A stretch of DNA of 64,000 nucleotides from an uncultured Bacteroidales bacterium (GCA_900314725.1 OMWJ01000001.1:62001-126000); one strand, 5' to 3'. Positions 53,012-63,040 are shown, counted from the stretch's first letter. A program made the numbers and translations. The notes: a model not told the origin generated them from the sequence alone.

Positions 53012-53944
53012 ATGTCCGTTGATTTAGAACGATTCAGCGGATATTCTTCTTTAGAATTCCGAGCAAACAAAAGAGTTGAAGGTTTTTTAATGGGCCTTCA
53101 TAAAAGTCCTTTTCATGGATTTTCCGTGGAATTCGCTGATTATAGAGCATATAACACAGGAGAAGATACAAAGTATATTGATTGGAAACTGTTTGCTCGT
53201 ACAGATAAGTTGTTTGTAAAGAACTATGAACAGGAAACAAACCTTAGATGTATTATTGCAATAGACCATTCCTCTTCTATGTTCTTTCCTTTTGATAAAA
53301 AAAATCCGAGTTTAGAGAATCCTAATAAAATAACATACGCTATTTATTCTGCTGCAACTATTATCTCTATGCTTTATAGGCAAAGAGATGCTTTTGGATT
53401 GTCTTTGCTGTCAGACAAAATAGACTATATTTCCGATATTAAATCTAACTTTGCTCACAAAAGATATATTTATTCTTTACTTGAAAATCTGCTTACAGAC
53501 AAGCCAAAAGAAAAAATCTTACAAACCAACATCGCTCCTCTTCTACATCAATTAGCGGAGCAAATCCACAAACGTTCTCTTGTGATTATCTTCACGGACT
53601 TGCTTTCTACTAAAGACACGGAAGAAGATATAATTAAATCCCTTCAACATCTAAGATACAATAAGCATGAAGTCCTTTTATTTCACTGCACAGACAAACA
53701 AACGGAAGAAGAATTGTTATATAAAAACCGTCCTTACCGCTTTAGAGATGTTGAAACCAAAGAAGAAGTAAAAATAAATCCTGCCGATATAAGAGAAGAA
53801 TATCAAAAACAAGTTACTCAAAGATTTAAAAAAATACAAGATGCCTGTCTTGGAATGAGAATAGATTGTATTAATTGCGATATAAATCTTTCTTTAGACC
53901 AAGTCCTTCTTCCTTATTTTTATAAAAGAATAAGGTTAAAATAA
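53012..53944 (+). CDS. DUF58 protein with von Willebrand-like domain
   Basis: A 310-residue protein containing the DUF58 core (SVEFADYRAYNTGEDTKYIDWK) followed by a vWA-like fold with a MIDAS-type start (IAIDHSSSMFF). DUF58 genes normally sit next to moxR ATPase and bat (aerotolerance) genes. No such genes are in the window; only trxA is adjacent. It may act as a chaperone-like partner of a MoxR encoded elsewhere. Confidence 0.88.
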   Translation: MSVDLERFSGYSSLEFRANKRVEGFLMGLHKSPFHGFSVEFADYRAYNTGEDTKYIDWKLFARTDKLFVKNYEQETNLRCIIAIDHSSSMFFPFDKKNPSLENPNKITYAIYSAATIISMLYRQRDAFGLSLLSDKIDYISDIKSNFAHKRYIYSLLENLLTDKPKEKILQTNIAPLLHQLAEQIHKRSLVIIFTDLLSTKDTEEDIIKSLQHLRYNKHEVLLFHCTDKQTEEELLYKNRPYRFRDVETKEEVKINPADIREEYQKQVTQRFKKIQDACLGMRIDCINCDINLSLDQVLLPYFYKRIRLK

Positions 53945-53967
53945 AATCTCTCTAATTTACTTATGCT

Positions 53968-55809
53968 TTAATAATCATAAGGCGAAGCTTCAATGGGTTC
54001 TTCTTCAACCGGAGCAGCAACGGCTTCTGCTACTGATTCTTCGTTGTATTCTTTTTTCTCATAATTATCTTCGTCTTGATTATACCTTTCTTTTGCTTCA
54101 AGGTATTGTTTTTCCATCTCACTTCTGGATTTTAACATTGCTCTATTATCTTTTTTCATAAGAAATACACAAAGTTTATCTCCTGCAGTAGGACTTACAA
54201 TAATAACCTTATTTCCTTTCGCAAGTTCAAAAGAATACTGTCCTTTATCGGTTGTTTTGTAACCTTTGCTTTCAAAATTCTCTTTCAACGCTTTAGACAA
54301 GTTTTCTATATTGCTTACATTTTCTGATGTGTTTAGCTGAACAGAAAGCATAATACCACAAACTTTTGAAGAAGAATTAAATTGTGTCCCTTCATAATAA
54401 TCATAAGCATAACCATAATAGTACTCTGTACGATATTTTTCCATTGCTATTGGAGAATCCGTATAAACAAGAGTATTCAATGAAAATTTATTACCAGAAG
54501 TTATTCCACTTTTCTCACTATACACAGTTAAAGTATTCTGATTTCTATAGCCATAAGGACTGCTATTGTCTGGCAAAAAGTTGGTAACACTCTGTCCAAG
54601 TTCTATATCTCCTACTCTATTATCAATAAAATAGTCTGATATAGTCTTTGCAAGAGCAGAAACATTAAAATAATCGGAAGCTACATAAGAAGGAGTATAG
54701 AATCCTAAGATATATTCCTCTTTTGATATTAATTCTCCTTTTGGGTTTATCAGTTCATATTTATCATTTTTATTGTATGCTATAATAGTATTCCAATCCT
54801 CCAAAAAACCCATTTCAGTGTAATCTTCAAATTCTTTGATTATATCATCATTGTCGTTTATGATAACAAACTTGTCATTGTCTTTTTGTGCCACAAAAGT
54901 ACCATTTTCTAATGAAGAAATAGATAAATATTTAGCTCTTACCAACGTCTCATCGTCGTTATTATTGATTCCCCACTTTCCTTCTTTGTTTTTATAAATA
55001 TATATGTCTTTATTTATTTCCTTAATATATCTAACCTTTGATGGAAACCTTTTTGTTACCTTTGCTTCTTTATCTAAGAGAACTACACGAGATTCCTTTT
55101 CTCCCATAGTTGCAACAAAGCCCTTTTCGGTATATTCAGGTATTAAGATTTCCATATCTTCTTTTAATTTACCTTTTTCTTTACCAGACTTATCAATAAT
55201 AACTTTTATGTATTTTTCTTTTCCTTCTTTGTCTTTAGTTTTCTTTAACATAATAGCTACGCCATTAGAAAAATAAACATAAAAACCTGCATACTTTGGC
55301 TCTATAACAACTTTACCTTTATTATTTATCCAACCATATTTGTTTTCAGATGTCCTAATCAACGCTAAACCTTCATAAAACTTAGAAGAAACTTCTTCTA
55401 TCTCCTTGTTCTTATAAGGCATCAAAGTAAATTTCTCTTTACCGTTTATATCAATATATTTTATTCTCTCTCCTTTTTTAACAATAGGAATAACGCCTTC
55501 TGACATTATACCTGCTGATTTCAGATTTTCACAATCTTTTATAGGTTTTGGCTTTTCTCCAACAGTATAAACAGAAACACCATTTTTGTCTGTTACAGTA
55601 AATACACCATTGATTACTACGGATGGAGTCCCTTCAAACTCATCTTTAAACAAAGGTGTTCCATCTGGTTTTAACATTCCCCAATTATCTTCCTTATCAA
55701 TTTTATAAGGAATATATTCTATTGTATAGTTCTTGGTTTCCTTACTACAAGACAAAAACAAGCAAACCAATACAATGCTTATCAAAAATAAGAATAATCT
55801 ATTTTTCAT
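53968..55809 (-). CDS. WG-repeat lipoprotein
   Basis: A 613-residue lipoprotein (lipobox FLSC, Cys21) with at least four WG-type repeats, for example DNWGMLKPDGTPLFKDEF, KYGWINNKGKVVIEPKYAG and GKWGINNNDDETLV. The C-terminal half has a separate conserved region and an acidic, low-complexity tail (EEEPIEASPYDY). WG repeats form beta-structured modules whose ligands are unknown. It has no export signal as acidic as in the other lipoproteins here. It lies between DUF58 (convergent) and a methyltransferase gene (divergent). Confidence 0.85.
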   Translation of the reverse strand: MKNRLFLFLISIVLVCLFLSCSKETKNYTIEYIPYKIDKEDNWGMLKPDGTPLFKDEFEGTPSVVINGVFTVTDKNGVSVYTVGEKPKPIKDCENLKSAGIMSEGVIPIVKKGERIKYIDINGKEKFTLMPYKNKEIEEVSSKFYEGLALIRTSENKYGWINNKGKVVIEPKYAGFYVYFSNGVAIMLKKTKDKEGKEKYIKVIIDKSGKEKGKLKEDMEILIPEYTEKGFVATMGEKESRVVLLDKEAKVTKRFPSKVRYIKEINKDIYIYKNKEGKWGINNNDDETLVRAKYLSISSLENGTFVAQKDNDKFVIINDNDDIIKEFEDYTEMGFLEDWNTIIAYNKNDKYELINPKGELISKEEYILGFYTPSYVASDYFNVSALAKTISDYFIDNRVGDIELGQSVTNFLPDNSSPYGYRNQNTLTVYSEKSGITSGNKFSLNTLVYTDSPIAMEKYRTEYYYGYAYDYYEGTQFNSSSKVCGIMLSVQLNTSENVSNIENLSKALKENFESKGYKTTDKGQYSFELAKGNKVIIVSPTAGDKLCVFLMKKDNRAMLKSRSEMEKQYLEAKERYNQDEDNYEKKEYNEESVAEAVAAPVEEEPIEASPYDY

Positions 55810-55964
55810 ACCTACAGAAGATTTAATAATTAAATATCCGCAAATTTAATAAAAATTTTTTATTTGACAAAATATTAATTCTTTTCTTTTTTCAAAGAAG
55901 GATAATCATTTATAGGTAATACAAATCATCTTTTTTAGGTATTGCTAACTCTTAGTAATGTGTC

Positions 55965-55972
55965 TAACTTTG
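55965..55972 (+). promoter_or_regulatory. -7 box (TAACTTTG) of the methyltransferase gene
   Basis: TAACTTTG, 60 nt upstream of the ATG at 56033. Confidence 0.45.
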
Positions 55973-56032
55973 CAATATCTTTTTAAGTTAAACCTTATTT
56001 AAATAAAATCAGTATTTAAATTTTTTATAATT

Positions 56033-56815
56033 ATGGATCTAAAAATAGGAGATGTTCAAGAAACAGCATTAGTAACTCTTGCCATACGTGCCAGCGAAAC
56101 AGTTCGTAAGAATGCCAGAATAAAAGATTTTATGGCAAAAGAAATAATAGACACTCTGGGTGTTGATGTTCGCAAATACGATCCTTTTTTGTCACACGAA
56201 GGTGTTGTTGCCCGTACTATTATGTACAAAAATCAACTGAATGAACTCATAATACGTCACCCAGATGCCTTATGTGTTAATTTGGGATGTGGATTTGACG
56301 ATAAGTTTGTTCAAGTTGATAATGGAAAAATTATGTGGTATGATGTCGATTTACCCGATATTCTTGCTGTACGCCGCAGAATATATAAAGACAGGGAACG
56401 TTGCATAATGAAAGAAGGGAATGCTTTGGAATCAAATTGGACAAAAAGTCTTCCCAAACAACGATCCACTAATATAATAATTATGGAAGGGGTTCTGGAA
56501 TACTTTACTAAAGAAGAGGTTCGCAAATGCTTGAAAATGCTTTGTGATTCTTTTGAACACGGATATTTGCTTGCCGAATTGCATCACCCTCTTTTAGGAA
56601 AAAATACCAAGTATCACGATGCTGTAAAACACACTAAGGCACAATTCCATTGGGGAACTAAGTCAGGAAAAGAATATCTTGATTTAGAACCTCGTATGAC
56701 TTTGGTTTCAGAAAAGAGTTACAACGAAGAAATGAAAAAATACTCTATTCGTGCTAAACTCTTTGCGTTCTTCTTCCCTCATCTAAACAACCGTTTAGCA
56801 GTATTTAAGTGGTAA
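56033..56815 (+). CDS. Leucine-carboxyl-methyltransferase-like SAM enzyme
   Basis: A 260-residue class I methyltransferase of the LCMT/PpmT type. SAM binding is at VNLGCGFDDKF (about residue 85-95), with WYDVDLPDI following it as the acidic ribose-binding strand. LSHEGVVARTIM precedes them and IIIMEGVLEYFTKEEV is the post-SAM strand. Substrates in bacteria of this family vary (polyketide-associated or small acids) and cannot be inferred. It is monocistronic with a strong terminator. Confidence 0.82.
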   Translation: MDLKIGDVQETALVTLAIRASETVRKNARIKDFMAKEIIDTLGVDVRKYDPFLSHEGVVARTIMYKNQLNELIIRHPDALCVNLGCGFDDKFVQVDNGKIMWYDVDLPDILAVRRRIYKDRERCIMKEGNALESNWTKSLPKQRSTNIIIMEGVLEYFTKEEVRKCLKMLCDSFEHGYLLAELHHPLLGKNTKYHDAVKHTKAQFHWGTKSGKEYLDLEPRMTLVSEKSYNEEMKKYSIRAKLFAFFFPHLNNRLAVFKW

Positions 56816-56847
56816 AGACTTGTTACAAGAAAAGAAGAATAAAAGAA

Positions 56848-56885
56848 AAAGGCTTTAAAACCGTTTATGATTTTAAAGCCTTTAA
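56848..56885. terminator. Terminator between methyltransferase and nqrF
   Basis: AAAGGCTTTAAAA (56848-56860) and TTTTAAAGCCTTT (56871-56883) form a 13-bp perfect stem with a 10-nt loop. It is usable by both converging transcripts. Confidence 0.8.
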
Positions 56886-56902
56886 TATTTATCTATATTT
56901 AA

Positions 56903-58159
56903 TTAACCTCCGAAGTTATCATACATAATGTTTTCTTCTGGTACTCCAAGATTGTCAAGCATAGTTGTAACTGCTTTAGACATTGGACCAGGACCACACA
57001 TATAGTACTCTATATCTTCTGGAGCTTCATGGTCTTTCAGATAAGTTTCATACATAACATTGTGAACGAAACCAGCTGTGTATTTTACACCCGCTGCATC
57101 TGCTGCTGGGTCTTCTCTGTCCAATGCAAGATGGAACTTAAAGTTAGGGAATTCTTTTTCTAATTCTAAGAAATCATTTAGATAGAAGACTTCATTCAAT
57201 GCTCTTGCTCCATAGAAATAGTGCATCTGTCTGTCCGTTGTATGAAGCGTCTTAGCCATGTGCATAATCTGAGCACGCAAAGGAGCCATTCCTGCTCCAC
57301 CTCCAACCCATACCATTTCATTCTTTGTATCAAAATGAGGATGGAAGTCTCCGTATGGTCCGCTCATTATTACTTTATCTCCCGGTTTCAAACTAAAGAT
57401 ATATGAAGAAGCAATACCCGGATTAACATTCATAAATCCACTTCTATCTGGTTTGAATGGAGGTGTAGCAATACGAACTGTTAGCATAAACACATTTCCT
57501 TCTGCAGGATAGTTAGCCATAGAATAAGCACGTATTGTTGGTTCTGTATTTACACATTTTAAATCAAACATCTTGAATTTCTCCCATGCAGGAAGATATT
57601 CATCTGTTATCAACTCTTTATCGTAATCAGAATAGTTGATTGTAAATGTTGGTATCTTGATTTGAGCGTATGATCCAGGAAGGAAGTCCATCTGAGCTCC
57701 TTCTGGAAGTTGTACTTTAAACTCTTTAATAAATGTAGCAACATTCTTATTAGAAATAACTGTACATTCATATTCCTTAACTCCAAGAATAGACTCCGGA
57801 ATCCGTATTTTTAAATCATTCTTTACCTTTACTTGACAGCCCAAACGAAAATGATTCTCCTGCTCTTTACGTGAAAAATGCGATTTTTCTGTAGGGAGTA
57901 TTTCACCTCCTCCTTCTAAAACTTGACATTTACATTGACCACAAGAACCCTTACCTCCACAAGCAGAAGGAAGAAATATTTTTTGTTCTGCAAGAGTAGA
58001 AAGCAAAGAAGAACCTGTTTGAACAGTTACGTCCTTTTTACCATTAATATTTATAGTTACATTTCCCTGAGGAACAAGTTTCTTTCGTGCAAACAGAAGT
58101 ATTGCAACTAAAAGAAGTGTAACTATCAAAAATACTATTATACTTAATATTATCTGCAT
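56903..58159 (-). CDS. nqrF: Na+-translocating NADH:quinone reductase subunit F
   Basis: A 418-residue protein with an N-terminal membrane helix, a [2Fe-2S] ferredoxin domain (CGGKGSCGQCKCQV, near residue 65-80), an FAD domain (RAYSMANYPAE) and an NADH domain (VWVGGGAGMAPLRAQI, with the C-terminal YDNFGG). It takes electrons from NADH into the pump. It is last in the operon order A-B-C-D-E-F, 16 nt after nqrE. Confidence 0.96.
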   Translation of the reverse strand: MQIILSIIVFLIVTLLLVAILLFARKKLVPQGNVTININGKKDVTVQTGSSLLSTLAEQKIFLPSACGGKGSCGQCKCQVLEGGGEILPTEKSHFSRKEQENHFRLGCQVKVKNDLKIRIPESILGVKEYECTVISNKNVATFIKEFKVQLPEGAQMDFLPGSYAQIKIPTFTINYSDYDKELITDEYLPAWEKFKMFDLKCVNTEPTIRAYSMANYPAEGNVFMLTVRIATPPFKPDRSGFMNVNPGIASSYIFSLKPGDKVIMSGPYGDFHPHFDTKNEMVWVGGGAGMAPLRAQIMHMAKTLHTTDRQMHYFYGARALNEVFYLNDFLELEKEFPNFKFHLALDREDPAADAAGVKYTAGFVHNVMYETYLKDHEAPEDIEYYMCGPGPMSKAVTTMLDNLGVPEENIMYDNFGG

Positions 58160-58175
58160 CGTCTTTTCTCCTTTC

Positions 58176-58790
58176 TTATAGTTTTATACCTGAAAATGAT
58201 TGAAAAGCAAGAGCCATCAAGCCCGTTATTATAAAGGCTATTCCCAAGCCTTTCAATGCTGGAGGTATGTTAGAATATTTTAGTCTCTCTCTTACTGCAG
58301 CAATACCAACAATAGCTAATAGCCAACCTATGCCAGAGCCAAAAGCAAATGAGAAAACTTCTCCTATATTGCTATAATCTCTTTTCTGCATAAATAAAGA
58401 ACAACCAAGTATTGCACAATTCACTGCTATCAAAGGAAGAAATATTCCTAATTGGGAATAAAGAGAAGGAGAATATCTTTCTACAAACATTTCCACCAAC
58501 TGAACTATACCTGCCACAACAGCAATGAAGATTATCAGACTAAGAAAACTTAAATCTACGTTTGCAAAATCTTTTGAAAGCCATGTCAATGCTCCTTTTT
58601 GTAAAAGATAATGGTCTATAAAATAATTTACAGGTACTGTGATAATAAGTACAAAAACTACTGCAAGACCTAAACCCATAGAAGTTTTAACAGTTTTTGA
58701 TATCGCCAAATAGGAACACATACCTAAGAAAAAGGCAAATATCATATTGTCAACAAATATTGACTTTATAAATATATTTAATGCATCCAT
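58176..58790 (-). CDS. nqrE: Na+-translocating NADH:quinone reductase subunit E
   Basis: A 204-residue, six-helix subunit of the NqrE/RnfA class. [23 protein letters not shown] and the YFIDHYLL segment are typical of NqrE rather than RnfA. The inter-helix cysteine near CAILGCSLF pairs with NqrD in the shared iron site. It lies 20 nt after nqrD. Confidence 0.94.
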   Translation of the reverse strand: MDALNIFIKSIFVDNMIFAFFLGMCSYLAISKTVKTSMGLGLAVVFVLIITVPVNYFIDHYLLQKGALTWLSKDFANVDLSFLSLIIFIAVVAGIVQLVEMFVERYSPSLYSQLGIFLPLIAVNCAILGCSLFMQKRDYSNIGEVFSFAFGSGIGWLLAIVGIAAVRERLKYSNIPPALKGLGIAFIITGLMALAFQSFSGIKL

Positions 58791-58810
58791 TGTTTTTCCT
58801 CCTTATTTTC

Positions 58811-59434
58811 CTATTCGTTTTCTACCAAATCTTTATTCTTGTTTCTATGTACCCAAATGATTATACCAACAAGTATAAGAGCCATAGCAGGCATAACCAT
58901 CAGACCATTGTTTTCGTAGCCAATACTGTAAAAACTATCTGGCAAAACTTTGTATCCCCACAAAGTACCAAAACCAAACAATTCTCTTACAAAGCCTACT
59001 ATTATTAAAATAATACCATAACCTATTCCATTACCAAGACCATCAAGCAAAGAAGGAAGAGGTTTGTTACTCATAGCAAAAGCTTCCAAACGTCCCATAA
59101 CAATACAGTTGGTGATAATCAAACCAACATAAACACTTAACTGCTTGGAGACATCGTATGCAAAAGCTTTCAAAAACTGATCTACTAAGATGACAAACAT
59201 TGCTACAACCACCAACTGAACAATAATTCTTATACGAGGCGGAATAGTATTTCTAAGTAATGAAATAAACAGATTACTCATCATAACCACAACCGTAACA
59301 GACAAAGCCATAACTACGGCAGGTTGTAATTTTACCGTAACAGCCAAACAAGAACAAATACCCAATACTTGTACAATAATAGGATTCTCTTTTGAAAATG
59401 GCGTTGTTATTAATTTTTTATTCTTTGCACTCAT
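58811..59434 (-). CDS. nqrD: Na+-translocating NADH:quinone reductase subunit D
   Basis: A 207-residue, six-helix subunit of the NqrD/RnfE class. ENPIIVQVLGICSCLAVTVK and GRLEAFAMSNKPLPSLLDG are the hallmark blocks, with GIGNGIGYG in the middle. Its start overlaps the nqrC end by 17 nt. Confidence 0.94.
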   Translation of the reverse strand: MSAKNKKLITTPFSKENPIIVQVLGICSCLAVTVKLQPAVVMALSVTVVVMMSNLFISLLRNTIPPRIRIIVQLVVVAMFVILVDQFLKAFAYDVSKQLSVYVGLIITNCIVMGRLEAFAMSNKPLPSLLDGLGNGIGYGIILIIVGFVRELFGFGTLWGYKVLPDSFYSIGYENNGLMVMPAMALILVGIIIWVHRNKNKDLVENE

Positions 59435-60182
59435 GACTCTCTACGTTTTTTAATGATTTAAAATAAGGAACAAAGAATTCCAAACCTTTACTCAACATAT
59501 CGCTAACACCATTAGAAGTCAGTGTTGCTCCTGTCAAAGCATCTACTTTATGAGGATTGTCTTTGCCTACTCGTTTTTCTACTGCAACAGACACAAAGTC
59601 TTCTCCTTCAAAAATAGTCTTGCCTACAAAAGAAGCTGGGAAAGAAGGGTCATCCTTAATGTTTCCTCCTAATCCTGGTGTCTCTCCTGCATGATCAAAG
59701 ACAACATTTTCTATTGTGTTTGCATCCTTACGCAAAGCAACGTATCCCCATATTTCATCCCAAAGACCAACTCCTCTGACTGGGACAACATATATTGTTT
59801 CCCCATCTTGTCTATTATAGATAAATACAGGAAGAACAGCATCCTTGTCTCCTGATTTATATTTTTTGTATTGGTCTTTAATGTTTAGAGAAAAAGGTCT
59901 TACTTCTCCTAATTCCTGTTTTCCATTAGTATATTTAGAAACTATCTCACCATCGGCTTTAACTCCGATCTCTGTTGTGAAACATTTGTTGTATAATCCT
60001 TCGGCTGAATTTCTATCTACATTCTCATTAGCTGCTTGAAGTATCATTTGCATTTGTTCTGCAACAATATTCTTTTCTTGTGGTTTGCTTAAAAGCATAG
60101 AAACGCTTGCCAACACTGTTGCAACCACAACTACAAGAACAGCAGAATATATATATATGTATTTATTACTAAACTTTTTCAT
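59418..60182 (-). CDS. nqrC: Na+-translocating NADH:quinone reductase subunit C (covalent FMN)
   Basis: A 254-residue subunit with one N-terminal membrane helix and a periplasmic FMN domain. The flavinylation motif is VDALTGATLTSNGV (threonine near residue 225). GLWDEIWGYVALRKD and GETPGLGGN are also conserved. The C-terminus overlaps the nqrD start by 17 nt. Confidence 0.95.
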   Translation of the reverse strand: MKKFSNKYIYIYSAVLVVVVATVLASVSMLLSKPQEKNIVAEQMQMILQAANENVDRNSAEGLYNKCFTTEIGVKADGEIVSKYTNGKQELGEVRPFSLNIKDQYKKYKSGDKDAVLPVFIYNRQDGETIYVVPVRGVGLWDEIWGYVALRKDANTIENVVFDHAGETPGLGGNIKDDPSFPASFVGKTIFEGEDFVSVAVEKRVGKDNPHKVDALTGATLTSNGVSDMLSKGLEFFVPYFKSLKNVESHECKE

Positions 60183-60199
60183 CTTCCTTTTCCTCCTGT

Positions 60200-61348
60200 T
60201 TATTTAGCGGTTGCTATTCTCATTCTTTTCTTTCTACGTCTTATGTTAGCATCCACAACATAATAGTCTATCAATGGAGCAAAGACATTCATCAACAAAA
60301 TAGCCAACATCATTCCTTCAGGATAAGCTGGATTAAGAACTCTTATAAGCACTGCCATAACTCCTATAAGAAATCCATAGATATATTTTCCTATGTTAGT
60401 ATGAGAAGAAGTTACAGGGTCAGTAGCCATAAAAACAGCACCAAAAGCAAATCCTCCCATCATGAAATGCTGATAAAAAGGAACATTCATATAGGCATTT
60501 GCTCCTATACAGTTAAACAACAATCCCATTGCTGCACCTCCTACAAAAATAGAAAGCATTATTCTCCAAGAAGCTATGTTTGTTATCAAAAGAAGACAAG
60601 CTCCTAACAAAATAGCAATAACTGAAGTCTCTCCAACACAGCCTGGAATAAAACCAGTAAACATATCACAAAGGCTTGCACTTGCATTAGAGCCAACGGC
60701 TAATTCTCCCAATGGAGTAGCACCAGAAACAGCATCACCTTTATCAAATATCCAAACCATATCTCCTGACATCTGCGATGGATAAGAGAAGAATAAGAAT
60801 GCTCTTGCTACTAATGCAGGATTCATAAAGTTCATTCCTGTACCACCAAAAACTTCTTTGCCAATAACAACTGCAAAGACAACAGCCAAAGCTAATTGCC
60901 AAAGAGGAATATCAGGAGGACAAATCATAGGAATAATAAGTCCTGTAACAAGATAGCCTTCATTGACTTCTTCATGACGTATCTGTGCAAAAGCAAACTC
61001 TATTGCCAATCCTACAACGTAGGAAACAACAATCATTGGTAGCACTTTCCAAAAACCATAGAAGAAAGTAGCCCAAAAGCCTGCACATTCTCCATGAGAA
61101 AGGAAGTGTTGATAGCCCACATTGTACATTCCAAACAACAAAGCAGGAACCAATGCAATGACAACAACGGTCATAGCTCTCTTTAAGTCTATTGCATCTC
61201 TGAAATGAGCTCCTTTTCTTCCTGCAGTTTTATCGCTGACAAAAGCAAAACTTTCAAAAGCCTCAAAAGTAGAAGCAAGCCAATGAAATTTTGCTCCCTC
61301 TTGAACCTTAGGTCTTTGCTTGTCAAAAAATTTTTCTACAAAGTTCAT
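60200..61348 (-). CDS. nqrB: Na+-translocating NADH:quinone reductase subunit B (covalent FMN, riboflavin)
   Basis: A 382-residue polytopic core subunit with about 10 helices. GGTGMNFMNPALVARAFLFF precedes the flavinylation motif DAVSGATPLGELA, in which threonine carries FMN. The family also binds riboflavin. It is the Na+-translocating core with NqrD/E. It follows nqrA by 29 nt. Confidence 0.95.
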   Translation of the reverse strand: MNFVEKFFDKQRPKVQEGAKFHWLASTFEAFESFAFVSDKTAGRKGAHFRDAIDLKRAMTVVVIALVPALLFGMYNVGYQHFLSHGECAGFWATFFYGFWKVLPMIVVSYVVGLAIEFAFAQIRHEEVNEGYLVTGLIIPMICPPDIPLWQLALAVVFAVVIGKEVFGGTGMNFMNPALVARAFLFFSYPSQMSGDMVWIFDKGDAVSGATPLGELAVGSNASASLCDMFTGFIPGCVGETSVIAILLGACLLLITNIASWRIMLSIFVGGAAMGLLFNCIGANAYMNVPFYQHFMMGGFAFGAVFMATDPVTSSHTNIGKYIYGFLIGVMAVLIRVLNPAYPEGMMLAILLMNVFAPLIDYYVVDANIRRRKKRMRIATAK

Positions 61349-61377
61349 ATCTTTATTTTCTTTTTATTCTTTTATAA

Positions 61378-62742
61378 CTATTCTCCCAATTCCTTACGCA
61401 TAAGTTCCAAACCATTTCTTACTATGGTTTGTATCGCTGTCTTGGAAACATCTATAACCTCACAAAGAGCAAAATCCTCAGCATCTACTTCATAGATACC
61501 AAGTTCTTCCATCTTGTCTATATCTTTTGTAAGACAAGCCTTTATAAGATGTAAAGGATAAATATCCATAGGGAATACTCTCTCAAACTCTCCTGTGAAG
61601 ACATAAGCTCTTTCTCCTCCGTGCATATTAGAATCTATTGAGAAAGGTTTCTTTGAACAACGTGCGAAGAAGCCTCGTGGGAAGGTGTGAGAAACGCTGA
61701 ATTTCTTAAAGCCAGGCAAAACCCAGCCAAGACCCTCCTTGTAATCTCCCTCTTCTATAACGGTTATTTGGTTGTCAAAAGCACCAAGATAACCATTAGC
61801 CTCTATTCTTGTTCCTGTAAGAACATTACCGGAGATATATCTAAGATGTTTTTCAGTATTCACATTGCCTTGGACTATTTCTTCTATGCATGTTCCTCTG
61901 ACAACTCTGTAATAACATGGAGTCAAAGTTTCTTCTCCTGTCAAGGCTATTGTCTTTGTTGGATTGTATTTTCCTTCCAAAAAGAACTGTCCTATTGTCA
62001 ATACATCCACAAGAGAGATATACCAAATTCTTTCACCTTTATTGATTGGAGAAATTTTCTCTGCTTGAACAGAAACATTACCGTATGGATGTTTTCCTTT
62101 GAAACAAATCTTTTCTACATTCTGTAGAGAAAGTATATCCTCACATTTTGTTTGAGGATTAAGGCTTAGATAAAGAGTTTTTTCTGTTAATTTTTTCAAA
62201 ACATCAATACCTAACTGCAAAGCTGCTTTCTCTCCCTTTAAGATGTAGTTGTAATCTGGAGCAAGCGGAGAAGATTCAAAGCCTTTCAAGATAATGTACT
62301 TTGGAAGGCTTTCTTCATTTGGAATGACATCGTATGGTCTTTGTCTTAGCAAAGTCCAAAGCCCACTTTCTAACATCTTGCTTTTTATATCCTCTTTTGA
62401 CATATCAGCAAGAGAAGATAGACCAAAATCCTTGGCTGCGTTTTGTCCGTCATTCTTAATTATTATCTCCTGAATAACACGTTTTTCACCACGTTTTACT
62501 TCTTGTACTTCACCGCTGACAGGAGAAACAAACTTGATATTAGGTTTCTCTTTAGAATAGAAAACAGGTGTTCCTACTTCTACTCTATCTCCTGCATTAA
62601 CAAGAAGTTTTGGGGTGATACCTATATAATCCAAAGGCTTCAAAGCAACAGTTACAGGAGAAAGAAACTCTTTTGTTTCTTGCTTAGCTTCTCCCATAAG
62701 ATGTATATCCAAACCCTTAGATATTTTTATTTCTTTTGACAT
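61378..62742 (-). CDS. nqrA: Na+-translocating NADH:quinone reductase subunit A
   Basis: A 454-residue peripheral subunit, first in the operon. The N-terminal barrel-sandwich domain (KISKGLDIHLMG, LVNAGDRVEVGTPVF) is followed by the SLBB/Rossmann-like region typical of NqrA and RnfC, but without the FeS motifs of RnfC. It contributes to quinone binding. The -7 box lies 39 nt upstream. Confidence 0.95.
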   Translation of the reverse strand: MSKEIKISKGLDIHLMGEAKQETKEFLSPVTVALKPLDYIGITPKLLVNAGDRVEVGTPVFYSKEKPNIKFVSPVSGEVQEVKRGEKRVIQEIIIKNDGQNAAKDFGLSSLADMSKEDIKSKMLESGLWTLLRQRPYDVIPNEESLPKYIILKGFESSPLAPDYNYILKGEKAALQLGIDVLKKLTEKTLYLSLNPQTKCEDILSLQNVEKICFKGKHPYGNVSVQAEKISPINKGERIWYISLVDVLTIGQFFLEGKYNPTKTIALTGEETLTPCYYRVVRGTCIEEIVQGNVNTEKHLRYISGNVLTGTRIEANGYLGAFDNQITVIEEGDYKEGLGWVLPGFKKFSVSHTFPRGFFARCSKKPFSIDSNMHGGERAYVFTGEFERVFPMDIYPLHLIKACLTKDIDKMEELGIYEVDAEDFALCEVIDVSKTAIQTIVRNGLELMRKELGE

Positions 62743-62780
62743 AATATATTACGTTGTTTTTTTACTAAAAAATCAATCTG

Positions 62781-62788
62781 CAAAAGTA
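62781..62788 (-). promoter_or_regulatory. -7 box (TACTTTTG) of the nqr operon
   Basis: TACTTTTG on the minus strand, about 39 nt before nqrA. No clear -33 box was seen. Confidence 0.5.
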
Positions 62789-63007
62789 CGAAGTTTTTTA
62801 CTATAATAACAAGTTTTCAAGTAATTATTTTCAATGGCAAATCTATTAGAAAAATGAGGGTTTTACATTTTTTGCATATTTACAGTCTTATAGTCTTTCC
62901 CTTATGATATTGCATACCTTTCTACTTCCTACAAGTCTCTATTTCCTTTCAAAAATCATAAATTCAATAGTTTTTTACATTTATCTTACTACAATACAAC
63001 AAATTGC

Positions 63008-63040
63008 AAAAAGTTTTCATTTGTAATGGAAACTTTTTTT
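63008..63040 (+). terminator. Orphan terminator-like hairpin
   Basis: AAAAAGTTTTCAT (63008-63020) pairs with ATGGAAACTTTTT (63026-63038), including one G-T pair, and is followed by T residues on the plus strand. No annotated plus-strand gene leads into it. It may end a small RNA from the 62.8-63.0 kb stretch, which otherwise holds no ORF or motif I can support. Confidence 0.5.

Noticed and set aside
58176..58790. The gene as the missing rnfA
   Set aside because: It is within the nqr operon and carries NqrE-type segments; it can only be considered as a substitute.
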